From Mucidula mucida (lineage: Eukaryota > Basidiomycota > Agaricomycetes > Agaricales > Physalacriaceae), in NCBI GenBank assembly GCA_015501055.1, contig JADNYV010000856.1:1-14181 (forward strand): a DNA stretch of 14,181 bases, written 5' to 3'. Shown here piece by piece: positions 1 to 9,908 of this stretch. Each line of letters starts with the position of its first letter. Position 1 is the stretch's first letter. A program made the position numbers and the translations under genes. The notes beneath the pieces were generated by a model, which was not told where the DNA came from, did no database searches, and was given only the letters and a program-made list of their open reading frames with translations.

Positions 1-430
1 TGTATGGTCAGGCAAGGCTCTACCTACAGTATGGGAGTGGGTCAAGGTTGAGAATGTACGCTCGCGCTTTGGTGTGTATGGGGCTTTCACGCTTCATGCT
101 CGCTGGTGCAGCGTGTATGGTCAGGCAGGCTCTACCTACAGTATGGAGTGGGTCAGGTTGAGAATGTACGCTCGCGCTTTGGTGTGTATGGGTTTCACGC
201 TTCTGCTGCTTTGGTGTTTGTATTTGGTTGGTTTTTTCTTTCACGCTTCATGCTCGCTGGTGCAGCGTGTATGGTCAGGCAAGGCTCTACCTACAGTATG
301 GGAGTGGGTCAAGGTTGAGAATGTACGCTCGCGCTTTGGTGTGCATGGGGCTTTCACGCTTCATGCTCACTGGGGCAGTGTATATGGTCAGACAAGGCTC
401 TCCCTATAGTATGGGAGTGGGTTAACACTT
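1..430 (+). repeat. Tandem array, roughly 110-bp unit, open at the left window edge
   Basis: A unit beginning AATGTACGCTCGCGCTTTGG starts at 53, 163 and 320, and the tail of an earlier unit fills 1-52. Unit one is 110 bp. Unit two is about 157 bp because it carries an internal partial duplication around 200-245 rich in T and G. Each unit contains the landmarks CTTTCACGCTTCATGCTC, GCAGCGTGTATGGTCAGG and CTACCTACAGTATGG. The array probably continues left of the window. Short open frames exist on both strands here, but they repeat with the array and resemble no known protein, so I do not call genes. Confidence 0.85.
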
Positions 431-1569
431 AGGTAGAGTCAAGCTACTTGCGCTTTGGTGGGCAGGGGCTTTCACGCCTCATGACTGGAGCTGCCAAATA
501 GACATTGAAGGAGTGTTCTACCTATACTGTGGGAGAGGGTAACATGGGCAAAGTGTGTAACGGTTTGTTGAAGACAGTTCACCTGGGTGGAGTCTTGTAC
601 TACACTCTTTGAAGACGTTGAACGCGACTCCGTCGAGTGTGCAACATTGGACAAGCATGCTGCAAGTGGGTAAAGTCGTGTACTACACTTCTTGAAGACA
701 TTGACTTGCGAGTCCGTCAATGCATGCTCGCGCTTTGGTGGGCAGGGGCTTTCACGCCTCATGACCTGAAGGGTCAAGTAGACGCTTAAGGAGTGGTCTA
801 CCTATACTGTGGGAGAGGGTAACATGGGCATTGTGTTGAACGGTTCATTGACGACGCTTCAAGTGAGTGAAGTCTCACTCTTTGAAGACGTCCGTCAATG
901 TACCATCGCGCTTTGGTGGACATGGGCTTTCGCGCTTGATGGCGCGACGTTTCAAGTAGACGCCTCAGGAGTGGTCTACCTATGCTGTGGGAGCGGGTAA
1001 CATGGGACAAGCATGCTTCAAGCGGGTGAAGTCTTGTACTACACTTCTTGAAGACATTGACTTGCAAGTCCGCCAATGTACGCTCGCGCAATGGGTTTTC
1101 ACGCTTCACACTTGCTGGTGTAGGAGGTTGCTGTTCCTATAGTATGCACGAGGGTTAAGCCAGTATTGAGGTTGAGGCAATCTTACGAATGTACGCTTCG
1201 CGTTTTGGTGGGCATGGGCTGTCACGCCTCTTGGTGGCTAGTGCAGCATGTACGCTCAGCGGCGGCTCTGCCTACTGTATGGGAGAGGGACCAACAGCAC
1301 TGGACGCGAGTGAACGAGTCTTTGCGATGGGGAAAAGGATGTGCTTACCATGCGGAACGCCCTGGCTTGGGGCAGTAAGAGAACGCTAGACTCGTTGAAG
1401 CGGGGTCTTGCTGTGCCATCTTGAAGATGGATGTGTTGCCAACCATTGCCATGATGTTGCTTGTTGATGACTTGCGCGGATGGATGATTCATCAGATGTT
1501 CTTATACCACTGGGTGGCAGAGGGTCTACTTAGAGAGCGGCAAATATGTGCATTAGTGAGGTTACAATG
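431..1569 (+). repeat. Degenerate repeat block A, continuing the array and ending at a conserved 29-bp box
   Basis: Diverged copies of the same unit continue here: the core GCGCTTTGGTGGGCAGGGGC or a close variant recurs near 450, 728, 907 and 1200. A second motif, CTACCTATACTGTGGGAGAG, recurs near 518, 800 and 976. Phrases such as TTGAAGACATTGACTTGC also recur (around 691 and 1049). Part of 1363-1430 (CCTGGCTTGGGGCAGTAAGA) matches block C near 9411 and 9762. The block stops at 1541-1569 with a box that matches 5633-5661 at 26 of 29 positions, and similarity ends immediately after it. No credible gene is visible. Confidence 0.75.
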
Positions 1570-1661
1570 ACCATTGGTACATATCGAGACGATCCGAATG
1601 GGAGGCGGCAACTTGATAGGCACTCGTTCTTCGACGCGATGGATCTACGTTCGAAAGGCAT

Positions 1662-3421
1662 TCAGAAGGCCAACAACCGTGTTCGACGAAAAGTCCAAGC
1701 CACAGCGCACATTGAAAATGAATAGAGACCCAACACCAACATGGCCGACCCAGTCGACGCATACATCGTTGACATGGTCAAGTTGATGATGCCGGTTACA
1801 ACGTTAGCCTGTAAAGTCGTAAGACTCGGGGAACAACGAAACCATCAAGTACAGCTTGCCAGTAAGAAAACCACGAGAGCATTCTTGTTGATGGCATCCA
1901 ATAAAGCAGGAGCGACAGGCGCTTTATACGTCACTACTGCACCACTGTGGTCTGCATCCCGTTTCTTGAACTTGGACGGCTCGGGATAGAAATACATATC
2001 GAGAAGCAGATAGCCCAATATGAAGGACGTGTTGAACGCTGCGATCCACATCACGTAGGAGAGATTGACCTGTAATCACAGTCAACACAATAGACGGGGG
2101 GAGGCGCGCGGCGAACGTACCACTCGTCTCGACACGCCCTCCTTGCCATCGATCTTGAGCCCCCTTACGAGCCCCATACACGTCCACCACAGAACGGTGT
2201 ACGAAAACAGCTCCATTGCTGCGTTGGCGTTTTTCCTTCGTGTATAGGACCTCTGTTCCCCGAGTCCGAAGCTCCCCGTTTCCGAGAAACGCCGCTGGAA
2301 GCGTCGAAAATAGGACGGCGAAGGGGGTAGTATGAGGGTGCCAGTAGACAGACCAAAGGTGTGGATAGCAAGGTAGCCGGGTAAGGAAATGATGCCCTCC
2401 TTGTTTGCACTGAAGAGGCTCACGCGTTCAGCCGTGAGCGCGAACCGTTGAGATCCGAAGACAGAGAGGTTCATTTGTTGAGTGAGGGCGACGAGCACAG
2501 CGAGCAGCGATAGAGGAACGCGTAACATGATGGGATGGAGGAATACCTCTAGTAAAGGCAAAAGTGCCATGGTGATGAAGAAATTCCAATGAGTACCGTA
2601 TTCGGATTCATGCTCCTGTAGACGCGAGGGGGATCAGTGCGAGATAAATGGACGAATTCACAAAAACACGAACGGGGTATTCAGTTCCCTTGACGAGTAC
2701 TACGCGCAGCAATCCAAGAGCAAGAATAGGGAGAACCTTCTTGGTTGTCGCAAACAACTTTGGGAGGAATGGAGAGGCCAGATAAGCGGGGTTCTTGAGT
2801 ACGGGTATTGCTGAAACAACGCCTTGAGAGAAGACGAACGATCCAACACCGAGGTCCATCTACAGTCATGAGGGAAAGCAGGCGAGTCAAAACATGGGCT
2901 CACCAAGGACACCCCGAAGCTTTCGCATTTGGCTAAGTTGCGCGGGAAGATGGGGAAGTCGACGGCCAAGATAGCCAGTATGGTCATTAGCATCATATGT
3001 GCCCGATACGTCGTCAACGCTGGAAGCGGCGTCACGGCCTGAATAGAATCCTGCGCTGGAGTGTCTGCTCTTGACGGTAAAGGCGTAGATGCGTCTTTCC
3101 GTGGTAAGCAGAGGAGTGCGACGACGGGTATCACCAGCAGGCAATCAAGTAGCACTGGAGCATTTGCGAACACGGTCATTGACAAGAGAAGGGGTACCAC
3201 TAAGACCAGCCATGATAAGGGAAGCGTCTTGCCCGTTGAAATTCGGGCTTGAACGGTGTGGTAGAGGAATACGGATATCTGAGTACAGGTTCAACCGCCG
3301 TCAAAACAGTAGGGGAACGACGAACGAGAGCTGCGCAGGAAACTAGGTTGATATGGGTCACCGTTGAGCCCGTCATTCCAGAGACAAATTCCTCTTTCTG
3401 CTTTTTGTAAGCGCTGCTCAT
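1662..3421 (-). CDS. GWT1: GPI-anchored wall transfer protein 1 (GPI inositol acyltransferase)
   Basis: Gwt1/PIG-W acylates the inositol ring of GlcN-PI in the ER membrane, an early step of GPI-anchor synthesis; fungal Gwt1 is a known antifungal target. Six exons on the minus strand: 3326-3421, 2904-3278, 2674-2859, 2121-2615, 1860-2069 and 1662-1808, giving 502 residues, close to the usual size. Recognisable blocks in order are FVSGMTGS near residue 12, [21 protein letters not shown] in exon 2, [13 protein letters not shown] opening exon 3, LVKGTEYP ending exon 3, HWNFF in exon 4, [16 protein letters not shown] near 288-303, and [18 protein letters not shown] in exon 5. The chain is very hydrophobic, as expected for a multi-pass protein. 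Introns are 44-58 nt. Intron 5 (1809-1859) begins GCAAGC, a GC-AG intron; only this joins VVFLL to ANVVTG as the family requires. The start was chosen because [12 protein letters not shown] aligns with family N-termini; the frame stays open upstream without similarity. Confidence 0.93.
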
Positions 3422-3590
3422 GGTGGTCAGAGCGAGAGGTGATAACCCTAACCTGAATTGGTATTCAAGGCGGAATACGACTACCAAGTCCAAACCCCTC
3501 ACGATTGCGATTTGAGGATCAATGAAGTTATATTCGTATACGCAGGTTGCTTGTACAGTCCGAAGCACGTACTCAGTCCTAATGTTATTT

Positions 3591-3606
3591 AAAAAGAAAA
3601 AAAAAA
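3591..3606. promoter_or_regulatory. Poly(dA:dT) tract upstream of GWT1
   Basis: A run of A broken by one G on the plus strand (T-rich on the minus strand) lies about 170 bp upstream of the GWT1 start, inside the 279-bp gap between GWT1 and the MND1 stop. Such tracts commonly exclude nucleosomes in fungal promoters; the role here is inferred from position only. I see no other clear element in 3422-3700. Confidence 0.35.
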
Positions 3607-3700
3607 GTGTTCCATGTGAGCTCAAGTCGAGAGGCAGATAGAGAAGACACGCGAAGCAAAGTCATAAATGATAACAGCAAGCAGCAGGGCAGAGAGAGCA

Positions 3701-4733
3701 TCAGCATATATCCTCGTAATCGTCGTTGACTCCTAGATAGCGCCGAATTTCGCTGGGTTCAACAAGACTTTGACGTTGAAAGTGAGCTAAGGCAATGCAG
3801 AAGTTTTCTGAAACCATCTACTTGAGTGACGTTCGCACAGTCGGGGCAGGAGCAGAGAGCATACCGGTCCAACGGATGGCTGCCTCTTTCGCCAAGAGGA
3901 TGCCGCGTCTCGTCTCGTCTAGTTTGACCGGATCGCAAGCACTGTATGCGCTCAATTCATTGTCCAGTTGTACGAGTTCTTTCTTCAGTCTATTCAGCTC
4001 AGCCAACGCATGGGTACGAGTGTCCTGTGGAATGGATGCGATTAGAACCTACACACGCGACTTGAAAGACGGTTTCATGCCGATTCGCCTCTGGACTGTT
4101 TCTCGACTTTGATGAGATTTCTGACTTCGGCTATTTGGGCTTGATTTGTCGTGCGCTGGTCCTGTGCCTCCTTGAGCCTACTCTGGACCTATGCGGGGAT
4201 TGAGAGGCAGTTCAGAGAGAAAGGAGTAGACCGACCAAGGAGCCTTGTTGCGAAGGGAAGCTCCAGAAGACTGTGGATTAAGTGATTGGCATAACGGGTG
4301 CGAGGGCTTGAAGGACGACTGTACAGTTTGAAGACCCAATTTTATCGCCTTGTACGAGCCCGTCGTCGACTAAAGACTGAAGGACTTCCTTCACAGACTG
4401 AGAAACTATTGATGAATGAGCAAGGGACGCGATGTCAATGCGAAGCATCGTCATACCGATGCCTTTCATTTTGGGTCCCAACTTCTCGAGCTCCTTCAGC
4501 TATCACTGGAGTTGGAAAGCGTGAGATCCTCGCAACGAGTCGAAAGTACCTGGAAGAAGTCTTTCTGCATATCTCCTCCTCAGCAAAGCGTCCACGGCGC
4601 GTAAAAGAGAGACTCACCGTCTCATGGAAAATCTCGAGCAATTTGACGCGTTTTTCTTCAGCAGAGAGTCCACGGGGCGCCTAAGTGCTCAAGTACGGCT
4701 GATGATGCATGACTTCAATGGGACACGCACCAT
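3701..4733 (-). CDS. MND1: Meiotic nuclear division protein 1
   Basis: Mnd1 pairs with Hop2; the complex stimulates Dmc1/Rad51 strand invasion in meiosis. Nine exons on the minus strand: 4731-4733, 4618-4680, 4550-4564, 4457-4499, 4325-4405, 4236-4270, 4081-4188, 3865-4024 and 3701-3807. They encode 204 residues, against about 205 in human Mnd1, and the alignment I can make by eye is nearly gapless. Landmarks are GLSAEEKRVKLLEIFHET, then KDFFQ, then GPKMKGI, then VSQSVKEVLQSLVDDGLVQ (winged-helix region), IGSSNFFWSFPS, a coiled-coil middle, and KEAAIRWTENF near the C-terminus. The first coding exon is only the ATG, and the third is a 15-nt microexon. Intron 7 (4025-4080) starts GCATGA; a GC donor keeps the alignment with human ungapped, whereas the nearest GT donor would drop nine residues. 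Introns are 47-57 nt. The least certain joins are introns 6 and 7. Confidence 0.92.
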
Positions 4734-4854
4734 TTGAACGTGTAAAACTCAGGTCGATGATGATGACGGCAAGGTGTGAGTTGGTCAAGATGACGTAAGT
4801 GAGGCGTGCTTGGTGGGAACATTCAACGGTTCAGGAAGCTTCAGTTTGGTAACA

Positions 4855-5661
4855 ATGTACGCTTCGCGCTTTGGTGCGCAGGGGCTGTCACAGTTCAGGC
4901 TTGCTGGTGCAGCATGTATGGTTGGACGAGGCTCTGCCTATAGTATGGGAGTGGGTTCAGTCAACACTTAGGTTGAGTCAAGCTTGAGATGGGGCTTTCA
5001 TGCTTCATGCTTGCTGGTGCACCATGTATGGTAAGGCAAGGCTCTAACTATAGCATAAGGTTGAGTCAATCTTGTGAATGTATGCTTGCGCTTTGGTGGG
5101 CAGGGGCTTCCACGCCTCATAGTAGGCGTTCAAAGGACATTTTACCTATACTGAGGGAGTGGTGCAAGTCTTGAACGGGTATTGCATTCGTTGATGACTA
5201 GTTGAGTAGGCCAATTCTTGTAAGGCTATTGAAGACTAGTGAAGCTTGTTGACTGCGCGTCAGTCAACACTGGTCAATGTACCAGCGCGCTTTGGTGGAC
5301 ATGGGCTTTCACGCCTCATGACTGGAGATGCCAAGTAGGCGTTCGAAGGACGTTCTACCTATATTGTGGGAAGGGGTAACTTGGGCAAGCCTTGAACGGG
5401 GGTATTACATTTGTTGGAGGACTAGTCGACTAGGTCAAGCAGCCAGCACGCAGCCTCAGAGGTTGTGTGGCCTATAGTATGGGAGAGAGACGATCAATCA
5501 CTATTGACTTAGTCGAGTGTTTCGACTTGACTGGGAAGCACGGCCTATACTTATACTATGCGAGAGAGAGAGAGATAGAGAGCTGTGATGGGACGGGTGC
5601 ATCAGCGCAGCGGGGGTAAACCTAGAGGCACTCAAATTTGTGCATTATTGAGGTGACAATG
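4855..5661 (+). repeat. Repeat block B, second copy of the dispersed family
   Basis: The family core appears at about 4854 (AATGTACGCTTCGCGCTTTG), 5077 and 5276, each followed by the GGGCTTTCACGCCTCATG-like phrase. The motif TCTACCTATATTGTGGGAAG near 5355 and ATAGTATGGGAG phrases near 4939 and 5475 match block A. The right end, 5633-5661, is the same 29-bp box that ends block A. The block fills most of the gap between the MND1 start and the ELP4 stop. Short open frames inside it have no recognisable product. Confidence 0.75.
5562..5582. repeat. GA-rich microsatellite
   Basis: An uninterrupted GA run followed by one TA interruption and another GA stretch lies inside repeat block B. A shorter GA run is present at about 12953-12963. 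Confidence 0.8.
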
Positions 5662-5705
5662 TGGATGGATGGTTTGTTAGACCCCTCTGTATGTGTGTGA
5701 CTGCT

Positions 5706-7105
5706 TCAAAAGTCGTACAAGTCCGGACGATCCGACTGGAAAGCAACCCTCTTCTTGGGTGGCTTCGTTTTGGCCACCCGATTGATATCGGCGACCTGTG
5801 CTTCCTCTTCATCCAGGCGCACATCTAGTGATGCAGACGCGGTCTTGGCGTGATGGCCATCATCGCTTTGAAGACTAGAGGGCGCCGTCCGTCGCTCGCC
5901 TACACCGCCTTCAGCATCCAAATGTAATGTTTCGAAGACGAGCCTCTTCCTCATGCATTTGAAGGCAATGTTGTTCTCTCCGGATGTGGCAGCAGACGAG
6001 AGACCACGCAGTACAGAGTGCTTGTCGCTAGCTGATAGTAACGCGTGGGGTGCTGGGAATGTGGCAATGTCAAGCAAGCCATGATGAGACGGCGAAAGAG
6101 CAGTCAAAGCAGGATTCGCTAACAAAGTTGAGAGTCAGAGATGAATGTTGAAAGATGGGCCGGGGCTTACAGCTGAAAGCAGACAAGTTGACGAAGGCAT
6201 CAACAAGCCATCCAAGCCTCTGAGTCCACCCAGAACCGCCCCACAAGTCAGATGCGAGATGAGGAGCGAGACTGACGGAGGCACAGGCGTGAGGGTAACG
6301 CCAGAGCAGCGCTCGCAACCTGTGAAAGAATAACCCTATGTCCTGATACGGACGGGATGTGAGATGAGAAAGGCAAGAGGGAAGGAGTCTTGAATCCTAC
6401 CGCGGAAGTGACATCGCCCCACTCAAGCGAACCAAAGGATGGTACGCAGATACGAAATGGGGTGGACGAACTGCTGTCGGCCAATGCTTGTTCGATGTGC
6501 TGAATGATCGACGTTGCCGTCTGATGTACGGCGTCTAGCACACGTAGTTGCTTCGTAGCTATAGTGCGGTCTATGAGCGATTGCGGGACGCGACTCGTAA
6601 GGTCAAGCGTTGAGCAGAAGTCTTGTGACGACGACGACGACCTTGGGGAGCGAAAAGTCAACAAGTCGTCAGGCGGACAGACAGACAGCCTTGAAAGGGC
6701 TACGAACTGTGGAGACACGGTCGTTTGGAATGGCTTCATTTCCTCGTACCTCCATGCGATCTTGATTGTGGATTGTCCATGGTCTACCTCATCGTCTTCA
6801 GAACTGGTACCGGAAGTCCACATACACCCCTTCGCAAAGTCCTGCCCATCATGATGAATGAGAAGAACTCCATGACCTTTGACAAGTCCCTGGGCGACGT
6901 AGTACTTTTGGACCAGTTCACCGTACGAAGAGTGTGCATCCGGTGCCGCTGTCAGAAGAGAGCAAGACAAAGGAAGTCCGCCACCGAGGATGTCATCTAG
7001 AGAGGGAATACCAGTGGAAACAACGGTCGTAGAGGGTGATCCGGGGTAGGATCGCGTCCCGGGAGACGCGTGTCTGGTCGGAGTTGTTCGTTTGAAGGCA
7101 GACAT
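5706..7105 (-). CDS. ELP4: Elongator complex subunit 4
   Basis: Elp4 forms the Elp456 RecA-like ring of Elongator, which modifies wobble uridines of tRNA. Three exons on the minus strand (6401-7105, 6171-6342, 5706-6118) encode 429 residues. The start was placed at MSAFKRTT; the frame extends upstream to about 7225 but that part has no family similarity and would enter the intergenic region. Landmarks: TGIPSLDDILGGGLPLSCS at residues 31-49, YGELVQKYYVAQGL after it, IAWRYEEMKPFQ at 116-127, LRALLWRYPHACASVSLAPH in exon 2, HHGLLDIATFP and MRKRLVFETLHLD in exon 3, and the C-terminal KKRVAFQSDRPDLYDF. There is no classical Walker A lysine, as expected for Elp4. Introns are 58 and 52 nt with GT-AG ends. 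The gene lies 166 bp downstream of COQ10 on the same strand, and its stop is 45 bp from the end of repeat block B. Confidence 0.94.
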
Positions 7106-7271
7106 TATGGGCGATCGAGACCAGTGCACTGTGATGGTGATGAGAAGAGAGAGAGACGCGGGAGAAACGGACCGATCAGAGTTGACCAAGTTGAGAGACG
7201 ACGAGTTCATTGGATGCCACGCCAAGCTTTACGGCTACCTACCTACCTACCAGCCATACATGTCCCTCAAT

Positions 7272-7968
7272 CTATGCGCGCCCGCGGTCATGAACTGCTA
7301 AACATCGTTGCTCGAACGCCTTGACCATCATTGTTGATACTTGCCCGAAAAATGCAGATGAGACTGCGGCGTGCACTGGGCTCGCGAAGGCAAACGACAA
7401 GTCGAGGGTGACCAAAGTTGGCCCACAGTCGTCAGTCGGCAAGGCGTGCGGCGCCGGTTGAAACCGCCACGTCGTTGTCAAGGTTTTGAACAGCGGTGTA
7501 GACGACGAAGCGACTGCCTAGAGTTTCATGACGGACATTGGCGACTTGAATAAGGTGGATACTCACCTGCACAGATTCATGGGGCTTGCAAGTGACCTTG
7601 CTCACGTAGCTCTCTTCGAACGACATGAACCCCACCGTCATCTCCGCATCCATGAGTGTGGCTCCGTTCCGTTCCGACGTGCGCAGGACACGCGTCGCAG
7701 TGCAATATGGGATGAACGTAGGATAGGAAGCCACGTCCGAAACTATGTTATACAGGTCGCTCGGCCTGTACCTACGGTGGTCCTAGTCAATTGCGAGGTG
7801 GAAGTGAACACTTGCTACATACGGAAATATTTTCCGCTCATGGTGGGTTTGTTCAAGCGGCGAGAAGGATGGGAAATCAGGGAATGAGAAGAGGCATCTG
7901 TGCTGGCGGACCATGCAGGATTTCGGAGGGGACGGCAGTGCGTTCAAGATGAATCGGAGCGAACTCAT
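7272..7968 (-). CDS. COQ10: Coenzyme Q-binding protein, mitochondrial START-domain protein
   Basis: Coq10 binds ubiquinone in the mitochondrial inner membrane and is needed for efficient Q synthesis and respiration. Three exons on the minus strand (7823-7968, 7567-7771, 7272-7517) encode 198 residues, the usual size. The first 30 or so residues carry arginines, lysines and hydroxylated residues but no acidic ones, fitting a mitochondrial presequence. The START/polyketide-cyclase domain follows: HHERKIFPYRPSDLYNIVSD, then VASYPTFIPYC, MTVGFMSFEESYVSKVTCKP, the TTTWRFQP strand, and the C-terminal helix with FFGQVSTMMVKAFEQRC. Intron 1 (7772-7822) begins GTATGT and splits the proline codon of KIFP; intron 2 (7518-7566) begins GTGAGT. 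Both introns and the resulting junctions fit the family well. Confidence 0.93.
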
Positions 7969-8533
7969 AGTGAGTGAAGAAGTTCAAGTTGCATATGCCT
8001 CGCACGATGGATGGATTGACCGTTGACATAAAGCCCATTTTGGCTAGGTGCCTACTGTACTACTTATCATGTTTTCATTCAAACTCTCAATGGTCATATT
8101 TACAATCATGGCAAATGTACACGAAGCGAAGCGGAGTCATGTGTTTCCCAATGTAAGTGCATTTGAAAATGCCATTCACAATCTTACAAAAAAAGGGCTT
8201 CTTGAAGCCGAGAGAGGATAGATATGCTATCAGGTCGGTCTTACTTTGGAATATGTGCTCGTAATGATATCGTAAATAAAAAGGCTTCATATGGTAGAAT
8301 GGACTAGTACAATGCCAATGAACCAACGGTTCGCTGCCAAGGCAAGCCTAAAATTGAGCGTTAGCACAGTGAAGTCGGTCTTGTGTTCAGCGAAGCGCGC
8401 TGTCAGGTAAGCGGGGCGAGTCAAATGGCTGTGAAGGTTCAGTTGACTCGAGGTGAGTGCTGACTAGCGCGTATGAATACTACTACCGTGCAACAAGGGG
8501 GGTTGTTAGGGTCCATTAAGGTCTTTAACATCA
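7969..8533. other. Gene-poor stretch upstream of COQ10
   Basis: This stretch holds the COQ10 promoter side and then about 300 bp that is richer in A and T (roughly 8030-8330) than the rest of the window. A 79-codon open frame on the minus strand at 8087-8326 resembles nothing I know, and I do not call it a gene. From about 8380 to 8470 there are CTCGAG and GACTCGAG-type motifs similar to the subterminal motifs of the neighbouring MITE, possibly an older remnant. No RNA gene was seen. Confidence 0.6.
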
Positions 8534-8541
8534 GGTCAAGC
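8534..8541. other. Target-site duplication, left (GGTCAAGC)
   Basis: The eight bases GGTCAAGC directly precede the left terminal inverted repeat of the element at 8542 and are repeated exactly at 9097-9104 directly after its right end. Confidence 0.88.
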
Positions 8542-9096
8542 TAGTGTTGCCGCGAGTTCGAGGAAGCTCAAGCACTGACCTTGACTCGACTCAACTCAAG
8601 GCCTAATTAGGAAGCGAGGCAAACTCGACCGACTCGATGTCCGCTTTGGGATACTACCATCAATCGTGGTAAGCATGGGTAGCCAGAGCAAAATCGTCTG
8701 TATGTAGATTCTGGAGCACTTTGAGTAGGAAAACATTTGAGATTGATACCTAGTACTGTTTGGATGACGAGTCGCTCTTCAACGGATTCAAAATCTGCAT
8801 TTTTTTACGGAGCTCTGCAACTAGAGAGCCTGAATCATCATTCTTTCAAGTTTTTCTTCGTAGTGGAGCACTCAGGTGAGCTCAGTTTCTGTCTGTGGCC
8901 GGTCTACACTGTTCTATGTCGCCAAAATGTCGAAAGTACATGAATTGTCACTACCATGCCGTTGCGTGCCGTTGACCATTTTAGGCAGCACCTTGAGCAA
9001 TCTCGAGCCATCCCTGAACTCGACTCAAGCGCTCGAGTTGAGCCAACTCCGGTCCGCTTCCTTGAGGAGAACTCGACTCACCTCGCGGCAACACTA
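8542..9096. mobile_element. Non-autonomous hAT-type transposon (MITE), 555 bp
   Basis: The left end reads TAGTGTTGCCGCGAG and the right end is its exact reverse complement, giving a 15-bp perfect terminal inverted repeat. Identical 8-bp direct repeats (GGTCAAGC) flank it. An 8-bp duplication and a TA-N-TG-like terminus are characteristic of the hAT superfamily. The subterminal regions are crowded with CTCGACTC/GAGTCGAG motifs in both orientations (for example near 8582, 8620, 9015 and 9072), as expected for transposase-binding sites. No transposase frame is present, so the element must depend on an enzyme encoded elsewhere. The perfect TSD argues for fairly recent insertion. Confidence 0.88.
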
Positions 9097-9104
9097 GGTC
9101 AAGC
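9097..9104. other. Target-site duplication, right (GGTCAAGC)
   Basis: Exact copy of 8534-8541, immediately following the right terminal inverted repeat. Confidence 0.88.
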
Positions 9105-9136
9105 AAGTCTTATGTTAAATTCAAGGCAGCCTCGCG

Positions 9137-9908
9137 AATGTACGCTCGCGCTTTGGTGGGCATGGGCTTTCACGCCTCATGGTGACTAGTGCGACATGAA
9201 CGGTCAGAGGCTGTTCTTCCTATTCCATGGGCGAGGGAGGCCCAGGCCACTTGCGAATGTACGCTTCGCGTTTTGGTGGGCATGGGGCTGTCACGCCTCT
9301 TGCGGACTGGAGCAGCGTGTACGCGCAGAGACAGCTCTGCCTACTGTGTGGGAGGAAGGGACCAACAGCACGAGTGAAGGATGGATCTGGCGGTGGAAAG
9401 GACTATATGTCCTGGCTTGGGGGCAGTAAGAGAACGCTGCGAGGTCTTGCTTCGCCACCTTGAAGTAGAAGTCTTCAGTTTGTCACTCAGTAACAAACCC
9501 TCCTCTCCCGCATATGCGGTGAGTGTGTGTGGGCCGCAATGAAGGGAGAAGTGTTGAAACAAGCTTGCGCGCGCTTGCCTTCGAGCAAGGCCCTAGTCTT
9601 GGAGTAGGACGAGAACCTCGTTGTTAAGGGTTGAACGTCGCTGCGGATATCATGTCCTCAGAGGTCTAGTATGCCCGTTAAAATGGTTGAGTGACGCTGA
9701 AAGACGGCTTTGAAACGGGGCAAGCGAACACCTCAGTAAGAGCGGAAAATGACTCTATGTCCTGGCTTGGGGGCGGTAAGAGAAGGCTGGACTCGTTGAA
9801 GCGAGCTCTTGCTTCGCCATCGTACAGCAGGAGTCTGCAGTTTGTCACTCAGTAACAACATATGGGGGTTGTGTGTGTGGCCCGCAATGAAGGTAGCAGT
9901 GTCGACAC
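9137..9908 (+). repeat. Repeat block C with two copies of a sub-block at about 350-bp spacing
   Basis: The family core recurs at about 9136 (AATGTACGCTCGCGCTTTGG) and 9255 (AATGTACGCTTCGCGTTTTG), matching blocks A and B. From 9391 to 9560 and again from 9741 to 9908 there is a longer shared stretch: both carry TATGTCCTGGCTTGGGGGC, then GTAAGAGAA, CTTGCTTCGCCA, CAGTTTGTCACTCAGTAACA and GCAATGAAGG. The copies are 350 bp apart and diverged by substitutions and small indels. The stretch between them, 9561-9740, has no visible gene. Confidence 0.8.

Noticed and set aside
74..425. Several overlapping plus-strand open frames at the left edge
   Set aside because: They repeat with the tandem array in shifting frames and resemble no protein family.
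1..1569. CRISPR array or centromeric satellite
   Set aside because: Units are of uneven length and degenerate without unique spacers; the host is eukaryotic; the array is too short and mixed to call a satellite centromere.
3422..3625. In-frame upstream extension of GWT1
   Set aside because: No family similarity before MSSAYKK, and the frame crosses a poly-T tract; it would only be 5' leader.
4081..4108. GT donor at 4107 for MND1 intron 7
   Set aside because: It would remove nine residues from a coiled-coil region that aligns without gaps to human Mnd1 when the GC donor at 4080 is used.
6564..7000. Plus-strand open frames opposite ELP4
   Set aside because: They are antisense shadows of a strongly conserved coding exon.
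7106..7225. 40-codon N-terminal extension of ELP4
   Set aside because: Open by chance; family N-termini begin at about MSAFKR, and the extension covers most of the gap to COQ10.
9137..9908. SINE with Pol III promoter
   Set aside because: No A box and B box pair was visible in the repeat units, and there is no A-rich tail or flanking duplication.
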